Position numbers and translations under genes: made by a program. This document shows positions 59,697 to 64,000 of a stretch of 64,000 bases of DNA, piece after piece; position 1 is the stretch's first letter; every line of letters starts with the position of its first letter. Source of the DNA: JAFDWI01 sp964449375 (GTDB taxonomy: Bacteria; Actinomycetota; Acidimicrobiia; Acidimicrobiales; Iamiaceae); the NCBI GenBank assembly GCA_964449375.1, contig CAYVAS010000006.1, forward strand, positions 1 to 64,000. Direction: 5' to 3'. Under the pieces are notes generated by a model that was not told where the DNA came from, searched no databases, and saw only the letters and a list, made by a program, of their open reading frames with translations.

Positions 59697-59702
59697 GACG
59701 AG

Positions 59703-60221
59703 GTGACCGACGAGCGTGTCGCCGAGGACTACGAGGAGATCGTGGGGCGCATCGATGGTGCGCTGGCGATCGTCACGGTGCGCCACGGCGAGGATCGGTC
59801 GGGGTGTCTGATCGGATTCCACTCCAGTTGCAGCATCGACCCGCCGTTGCATGCGGTCTGGATCTCCCAGGCGAACCACACCCACGGACCCGCACTCGCC
59901 AGCGAACTGATCGCGGTGCATCTGGTCGAGCGGGCCGCACACGATCTCGCCGAGCACTTCGGTGGTCTGACCGGCGACGAGGTCGACAAGTTCGCCCAGG
60001 TCGCCTGGCAACCCGGGCCTGACGGTGTGCCGTTGCTCGACGGGCTGGAGAACCGGTTCGTGGGACGGCGGGTCCGCGTGTTCGATGCCGGCGGTGACCA
60101 CACCTGCATCGTGTTGGAGCCCGTGGCCGTGGACCTCGGGGTGTCGAGCCCGGTTGTCTTTCGGCTGTCCGATGCCGGCGACATCGAACCTGGCCACGAC
60201 GCCGACGACCCACGGAGCTGA
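59703..60221 (+). CDS. Flavin-reductase-like split-barrel protein
   Basis: A 172-aa FMN-binding split-barrel protein of the flavin-reductase (HpaC/RutF-like) group. GALAIVTVRHGEDRSGCLIG and FHSSCSIDPPLHAVWISQAN are the strand-turn-strand that bind flavin; NHTHGPALASELIAVHLVER, and then AEHFGGLTGDEVDKFAQVAW, fit the family's second half, and ENRFVGRRVRVFDAGGDHTC its end strands. It may reduce free flavin for a monooxygenase or act on F420. No partner oxygenase lies next to it. The GTG start is supported only by the promoter geometry. Confidence 0.85.
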   Translation: MTDERVAEDYEEIVGRIDGALAIVTVRHGEDRSGCLIGFHSSCSIDPPLHAVWISQANHTHGPALASELIAVHLVERAAHDLAEHFGGLTGDEVDKFAQVAWQPGPDGVPLLDGLENRFVGRRVRVFDAGGDHTCIVLEPVAVDLGVSSPVVFRLSDAGDIEPGHDADDPRS

Positions 60222-60299
60222 CCGGTCCACCGCTTGGCTTGCGTGTCTCGCAGGTTCGGGAGCGGTTCCGAACGCTCAGCTACGATGGGCGAGCATCCT

Positions 60300-60373
60300 G
60301 CGGGTGTAGTTCAGTGGCAGAACATCAGCTTCCCAAGCTGAGAACGCGGGTTCGATTCCCGTCACCCGCTCCA
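60300..60373 (+). tRNA. tRNA-Gly, anticodon CCC
   Basis: A complete 74-nt cloverleaf: acceptor GCGGGTG pairs with CACCCGC, D-arm around AGTTCAGTGGCAGAAC, anticodon stem TCAGC/GCTGA with loop TTCCCAA (anticodon CCC, reading GGG), T-arm GCGGGTTCGATTCCCGT, discriminator T and an encoded CCA end. It is followed by the methyltransferase gene and accessory-looking DNA, but no integrase or duplicated 3' end was seen. Confidence 0.95.
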
Positions 60374-60473
60374 AGTGAGTCCCCGCGGAGAGCACCGGTT
60401 GGGTCCGCTGCTGCGCTCATCGCGACGTGATACCGACCCGCCGGGCCGCGCCTCCGCGAGCCGTGCGCGGGGG

Positions 60474-60479
60474 TACGAT
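60474..60479 (+). promoter_or_regulatory. -10 box TACGAT, leaderless-type
   Basis: TACGAT ends exactly 6 nt before the ATG at 60486. Confidence 0.55.
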
Positions 60480-60485
60480 CCGGTC

Positions 60486-61097
60486 ATGGCCGACGCCGCG
60501 CACTGGGATGACCGTTACGAGACCGTCGGCTCGACCGAGGTCTCCTGGTTCGAGGCGGAACCGACGGTGTCGATCGGGTTGCTCGACTCCCTCGGGATCG
60601 GGAGCAGCCAGTCGATCATCGATGTGGGCGGAGGCGCATCGCTGCTCGTCGACCGGCTCCTCGCTCGAGGCCACGACGATCTCGCGGTACTCGACGTGTC
60701 AGGGGCAGCACTCGCCGAGGCTCGGCGACGCACCGGCGATCCTGCCGCCGTCGAGTGGATCGAAGCCGACCTGGTGACATGGAAACCTTCGCGCCGCTGG
60801 GAGGTCTGGCATGACCGTGCAGTGGCCCACTTCCTCACCACCGACGAAGAACGAGCCGCCTACACCAACGCACTGTCGGCTGCCCTCGGACCGGACGGCG
60901 CGTTCGTGATCGGTGCCTTCGCGCCCGACGGACCGACGCACTGCTCAGGCCTCGAAGTCCGCCGGCAGAGCTTCGACGACCTTGCCCAGCTCGCGGGCGA
61001 TGCATCGATCACCGAACGACGCCACCACACCCACACCACCCCGAGCGTCAGTGACCAGTCGTTCAACTGGATCGCCGGTCGGCGCACCTCGACGTGA
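60486..61097 (+). CDS. Class I SAM-dependent methyltransferase, small type
   Basis: A 203-aa methyltransferase. AAHWDDRYETVGSTEVSWFE is the start typical of a bacterial family related to thiol/trans-aconitate-type enzymes, SIIDVGGGASLLVDRLLARG is motif I (DVGGG variant), and LAVLDVSGAALAEARRRTG motif II; WEVWHDRAVAHFLTTDEERA follows. The substrate is unknown. The DNA is slightly less GC-rich than the surroundings, and the gene sits directly after tRNA-Gly. The stop overlaps the 3' part of a methyltransferase remnant on the other strand. Confidence 0.88.
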   Translation: MADAAHWDDRYETVGSTEVSWFEAEPTVSIGLLDSLGIGSSQSIIDVGGGASLLVDRLLARGHDDLAVLDVSGAALAEARRRTGDPAAVEWIEADLVTWKPSRRWEVWHDRAVAHFLTTDEERAAYTNALSAALGPDGAFVIGAFAPDGPTHCSGLEVRRQSFDDLAQLAGDASITERRHHTHTTPSVSDQSFNWIAGRRTST

Positions 61098-61221
61098 ACC
61101 GAGCGGCCTCGTCGAGCATGGGTGGTGCGACGTCCACGCCGGTCACCCGCCGGCCTCGAGCCGCCAGTTGCAGCGGGTACGTACCGGCGACGGTCGAGAT
61201 CGAGTGGAGCCGCTGTGACAT
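61092..61221 (-). pseudogene. Remnant of a second SAM-methyltransferase
   Basis: A short reading frame encodes VAGTYPLQLAARGRRVTGVD followed by VAPPMLDEAARF, which is a SAM motif I-II region (Gly-rich loop degraded, then AARGxRVTGVDxxPxML) without the rest of the fold. About 40 codons are left. Nothing in the ~20 codons on either side continues the domain, so this is a decayed fragment. Confidence 0.6.
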
Positions 61222-61554
61222 TGTCCCTCGAATCTGATTGTCAGGCGGTCGGGGGAGCGACGAGTTCGGACGAACCCAGGTAGAGACTGCCATAGCGGAT
61301 GACGTCGCCCGTTCGAGGCGCGTGGATCAGCTGTCCACCACCGACGTACCGCCCCATGTGGGTTCCCCCGAAGTAGAAGACGAGGTCACCCGGTTGGATC
61401 TGGAACAACGGCAGGACCTGGCCCTGCATCATCTGGTCCCACGTCCGCCTGCTCCGCCTGTGGCGGTCGCGCCGGGGCGACCCGAGTGTCGGGGCCGAGA
61501 TGCGGTCGCGCTCCGCCCGACTCGCTGTGCGAAAGGCGGCCGTGACGTTCCGCG
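61098..61554. other. Gene-poor stretch with only remnants (457 nt)
   Basis: Apart from the two relics, no intact gene, tRNA or mobile element is recognisable. No terminal repeats were found that would show what removed the missing parts. Confidence 0.6.
61241..61450 (-). pseudogene. Remnant of an NlpC/P60 cell-wall endopeptidase (C-terminal part)
   Basis: The frame encodes IQPGDLVFYFGGTHMGRYVG, then GQLIHAPRTGDVIRYGSLYL, the C-terminal half of an NlpC/P60 domain including the catalytic His (THMGRYVG) and the third polar residue (IHAP). The N-terminal half with the catalytic Cys (xDCSGL) is missing; upstream DNA belongs to the beta-propeller gene. The piece is therefore a truncated, presumably inactive relic. 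Confidence 0.75.
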
Positions 61555-62661
61555 TCAGCCGGTATAGGCGGGTACCGACACGACCGGTTCGGCCGGGTCG
61601 GCATGGACGGGTGTCGGCCCGTTCGTCGTGGTGACCGGCGCCTGCGTGGTCGGCGTCGTCGTAGCCGGCACCTGCGTCGTCGCGGTGACCGGCACCTGCG
61701 TGGTCGTCGTGGTGGCCGGTGGCGCGACGATCGGCTGCCAATCGAGGTACTGCTCGTCCACTGGATCGCTGGTGATCTGGGTTTGGCCAGTGCCGTCGAC
61801 GGCCATCGTCCAGATGTCGGTGTCGGCGCCTTGCCCCTGCGACCTGGCGGTGTAAGCGATCATGGACCCGTCGGGGGAGAAGGTCGGATACTCCTCGGTG
61901 GCGTCCGGGGTCATCGTGAGGTTGGTCTTCGCCGAACCGTCGGCGTTCATCACCCAGATGTCAGACTCCTGGCCGTCGACACCATCGTTGGTTTGCGAAT
62001 AGGTGATCTTCGACGCATCGGGCGAGAAGCTCGGGAACCTCTCACCACGTGGCCCACTGGTCAACGGGACCTGGTTGGACCCGTCCGCGTCCATGATCCA
62101 CACGTCCAACCCAGTGGAACCTCTGTCCGAGGCGAAGACGATCTTGGAGCCGTCAGACGACCAGTCGGGTTCGATGTCGGATTCGCCGCTGGGCCGGTTG
62201 GTCAACTGGGCCAACCCGGTTCCATCCACGCCGACGACCCAGAGATCCATACCGGCTCCGTCGCGATTTGAGCTGAACACGATCTTGGTGCCATCAGGCG
62301 ACCAGGCCGGATTGCGATCCCATGCGGTGCCGTCGGTGACCTGTGTCGGGTTGGACCCATCCGCGTCCATGACCCAGATCACCGCTTCCATTCCATCGTG
62401 AACGGCGAACGCAAGGCGGGTGCCGTCCGGCGACCAGGATGCGGAGAAGTTCTGGTCACCCGGCCGAATCGTGGTTGCTGCCGACCCGTCCGGTTCGATC
62501 GTGACGATCGAACCGATTCCCATGCCGACCACGTCGGTGTACACGATCTTGCCGTTCTGTCCCGGGAACGCCGCCTGGGCACCCTCGGGGCTCTCGACCA
62601 TCGTCACGCAGGTTGCGGCGGCGACGCCGAGCACCGTGATTGCCAGCAGCGATTTGCGCAT
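61555..62661 (-). CDS. Exported TolB-like (WD40/PD40) beta-propeller protein
   Basis: A 368-aa secreted protein. A signal peptide (about residues 1-34, SLLAITVLGVAAATCVTMV core, ending AQA) leads to six PD40 blades with the repeating pattern FSPDGSMIAYT...DIWTMAVDGTGQTQIT. A ~45-residue tail of Thr/Pro/Val repeats (TTTTTQVPVTATTQVPATTT) ends the protein. Without other Tol-Pal genes this is not the TolB of that system; propellers of this kind are found in many actinobacterial surface proteins of unknown role. The ATG at 62661 has AGGAG about 9 nt upstream. Its upstream region has two 13-bp direct repeats 21 nt apart. Confidence 0.88.
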   Translation of the reverse strand: MRKSLLAITVLGVAAATCVTMVESPEGAQAAFPGQNGKIVYTDVVGMGIGSIVTIEPDGSAATTIRPGDQNFSASWSPDGTRLAFAVHDGMEAVIWVMDADGSNPTQVTDGTAWDRNPAWSPDGTKIVFSSNRDGAGMDLWVVGVDGTGLAQLTNRPSGESDIEPDWSSDGSKIVFASDRGSTGLDVWIMDADGSNQVPLTSGPRGERFPSFSPDASKITYSQTNDGVDGQESDIWVMNADGSAKTNLTMTPDATEEYPTFSPDGSMIAYTARSQGQGADTDIWTMAVDGTGQTQITSDPVDEQYLDWQPIVAPPATTTTTQVPVTATTQVPATTTPTTQAPVTTTNGPTPVHADPAEPVVSVPAYTG

Positions 62662-62735
62662 CTGAGACGACTCCTGAGGATTGCATGAACGATGACGTGA
62701 AGCCCCATCGGACAACGAGAACCAAGATTTGTCAT

Positions 62736-62773
62736 GAGTGGTGACCACTCAGCCCTCACCGGTGACTACTCAG
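62736..62773. promoter_or_regulatory. Paired 13-bp direct repeats, 21-bp period, with palindrome
   Basis: GGTGACCACTCAG (62740-62752) and GGTGACTACTCAG (62761-62773) differ at one base and start 21 bp (two helical turns) apart. The first is also part of the perfect palindrome GAGTGGT-G-ACCACTC (62736-62750). They lie between the propeller gene and the LuxR gene (both read leftward), upstream of the propeller gene, and are good candidates for a dimeric regulator. Confidence 0.6.
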
Positions 62774-62841
62774 TTCGATGCCCCTCGCGGGGGGTCCCGG
62801 CCGGCCTGTCGCCGTCGTCGAAGCGTGGAGTGCAGCCGGGC

Positions 62842-64000
62842 TCAGATGGTGTCCAGCACGCCGGCCAGCTCTGATCTGCCCGACACGCCGAGCTTCACAT
62901 AGGCACGGTACAGATGGTTTTCCACGGTTCGCAGCGACACCGACAGTTCTTCGGCGATCTGCTGATTCGAACGGCCCGCGGCAGCGAACCGGACGAGCTG
63001 CCGCTCACGCTTGGTGAGCGTCGCTGCAGCGGACGCGCCGTGCACCGCAGGGGTGCTCAGGCCGCCCGCCTGTTCGCTGAGTTGTCGACAGCGCTGCATC
63101 TGGCGCGCTGCGACGCGTCCGGAACCGGATCGGCGGAACGCGTCTGCCGCGTGCCCGGCTGCTTCTGCGGCCAGCACCGTGGCCCCCAACGAGAGGAACT
63201 TCTCGGCCACCTGCTCCAACGCCGAACCGTCGGCCTGGCACAACGCGGTGGCGTGATCGGCCCGAACGTCCGCCAGGTCCCCGTCGATCTCGGCGGCGAG
63301 TTCGACGAGCCGAGGGGCCGCCCGGTCGGGTCGGCCGAGTCGAACCAGGTCGTGCAGCGCGGCGCTCTCCTGGGTGCGCGCACCCGACACCTCGGCGAGA
63401 TCCACGGCCTGGTCCAACACCTCGACCGCGTCGTCTTCGAGCCCTTCGGCGACGGCCAGCGTCGCCCGACATCGGGTGATGTCCGCTTCCATCATGCGAA
63501 TCGACCGTCCACCCAGCCCGTCGCTGGTCGCGAACAACTCCGACGCGACCTCGGGATGGCCGAGGAGGGCCTCACACGATGCCGCCCCGGCGAGGCACCA
63601 GCGTCTCGGCCCGTCATGTCCCAACGTTGCGTAGGCCGCCTCAGCCCTCTTGAACCAGTCGATCGCTTCTGGTGGACGGCGCAACCACAGTGCCCGACCC
63701 ATCAGCAGCGCGAACCAGGCGCGGCCGTGGATCACGTCCTCGTCGAATGCCGCCTCATAGGCATCCAACGCCTCCTGTTCGGCCTCGATCAACCGTCCGG
63801 CCTCCACCAGAGCCAGACAACGGCTCACCAGGTGGATGCCCAGATCGTCGAACATCTCGGCGTTCCCAACGGCGGCGTGCTCGGCGAAGCCGGCGTCGGC
63901 GATCGCCAACGCCTCGTCGCACCGGCCGATCACCGCCAACGCCGGTGCCGCGGCCATGGCCGCCTGCGCGAAAGGGCGACCCGAGGACCGTTCGAGAATC
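62842..64000 (-). CDS. LuxR-family regulator, C-terminal part (start off the window)
   Basis: At least 386 codons of a large LuxR regulator; the frame remains open to the right edge (ILERSSGRPFAQAAMAAAPA), so the Met at 63957 is internal. The visible region is TPR-like helical repeats (for example AYATLGHDGPRRWCLAGAAS and QESAALHDLVRLGRPDRAAP), typical of the middle of LAL/MalT-type proteins that also have an N-terminal ATPase. The end holds the LuxR helix-turn-helix: LTKRERQLVRFAAAG, then NQQIAEELSVSLRTVENHLY and VKLGVSGRSELAG. It is probably ATP-dependent and may control the neighbouring propeller gene through the direct repeats at 62740-62773. Confidence 0.9.
   Translation of the reverse strand, partial: ILERSSGRPFAQAAMAAAPALAVIGRCDEALAIADAGFAEHAAVGNAEMFDDLGIHLVSRCLALVEAGRLIEAEQEALDAYEAAFDEDVIHGRAWFALLMGRALWLRRPPEAIDWFKRAEAAYATLGHDGPRRWCLAGAASCEALLGHPEVASELFATSDGLGGRSIRMMEADITRCRATLAVAEGLEDDAVEVLDQAVDLAEVSGARTQESAALHDLVRLGRPDRAAPRLVELAAEIDGDLADVRADHATALCQADGSALEQVAEKFLSLGATVLAAEAAGHAADAFRRSGSGRVAARQMQRCRQLSEQAGGLSTPAVHGASAAATLTKRERQLVRFAAAGRSNQQIAEELSVSLRTVENHLYRAYVKLGVSGRSELAGVLDTI

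Larger units (their letters stand above)
59380..59702. other. Intergenic region (323 nt) upstream of crtQ-like and flavin-reductase-like genes
   Basis: No gene was recognised. It holds the crtQ-side element near 59488-59498, a perfect 14-bp palindrome GGCCTGGCCAGGCC (59532-59545), an inverted repeat ATTGG-N7-CCAAT (59623-59639), and the leaderless -10 box of the gene at 59703. Local base composition around 59470-59515 is clearly more AT-rich than its surroundings, as expected of a promoter. Confidence 0.6.

Noticed and set aside
60300..60373. tRNA-Gly as an attachment site for an integrated element
   Set aside because: No integrase and no second copy of the tRNA 3' end were found in the window. 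The idea is kept only as a low-weight possibility under the relics finding.
61628..61855. Valine/cysteine-rich open frame opposite the Thr/Pro tail of the propeller gene
   Set aside because: It is the antisense of the ACC/CCG-rich tail codons and has no start signal or independent coding features.

Overview
The window is a stretch of very GC-rich chromosome (about 70 % by eye) with dense, short-spaced genes on both strands and many GTG starts. It also carries actinobacterial markers: F420/LLM-type oxidoreductases, a Pta with a BioD-like head, a Mycobacterium-like dUMP-forming dCTP deaminase, a UvrD-type helicase with an HRDC tail, and TAnnnT -10 boxes sitting directly in front of start codons. 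This fits an Actinomycetota genome, possibly an Acidimicrobiia-like lineage; the lineage is inference, since no rRNA is present. I see no prophage, insertion sequence or CRISPR array. Most of the window is ordinary core chromosome. The last ~4 kb looks more accessory.

Layout. 0-10 kb: dnaK (edge-truncated), a cyclopropane-type lipid methyltransferase, a large membrane protein, phosphoglycerate mutase, a lone cyclic-nucleotide-binding protein, an EtfD-like membrane Fe-S oxidoreductase, a sigma-like/anti-sigma-like membrane fusion, and dcd. 10-23 kb: an MFS pump, an exported EEP-family hydrolase, bioY, a thioesterase, a ChaA-type antiporter, an acyl-CoA synthetase/alkylsulfatase pair, and a TetR-MFS operon with a clear operator. 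23-26 kb: a complete NAD-salvage operon, pncB-pncA-nrtR. 26-36 kb: a PAS-GAF-GGDEF-EAL protein, a Gfo/Idh oxidoreductase, a crotonase, meso-DAP dehydrogenase, a GlsB-like protein, a YdbS/YdbT PH-domain pair, and a translationally coupled LMW-phosphatase/fructosamine-kinase pair. 36-47 kb: a 12-kelch lipoprotein, an amino-acid-dehydrogenase-like protein, a DUF808 protein, two LLM oxidoreductases, a stand-alone LigD-type polymerase, pncC, and a hemerythrin/flavodoxin pair. 47-57 kb: pta-ackA, a GyrI-like protein, a UvrD/HRDC helicase, and a MarR-MFS operon. 57-59.5 kb: a B12-photoreceptor-like regulator divergent from a CrtO-type acyltransferase and next to a CrtQ-type glycosyltransferase. 59.7-64 kb: a flavin-reductase-like protein, tRNA-Gly(CCC), a methyltransferase, two gene remnants, an exported beta-propeller protein, and an edge-truncated LuxR regulator.

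The most interesting system is at 57-59.5 kb. A regulator with a CarH/LitR-type W-x9-EH cobalamin light-sensing motif, but an excisionase-like DNA-binding head, stands beside two enzymes that match the last two steps of staphyloxanthin assembly (glycosylation, then acylation of a carotenoid acid). The same promoter-like element (TTRGTRCTAAA) lies upstream of both enzyme genes, which suggests a light-controlled carotenoid glycosyl-ester module.

Two genome-scale patterns also stand out. At least eleven genes have a TAnnnT -10 box 6-8 nt before the start codon, the signature of leaderless transcription. A family of ~50-bp palindromes with a shared sequence lies at the 3' ends of three separate transcription units and probably acts as terminators or as REP-like elements.
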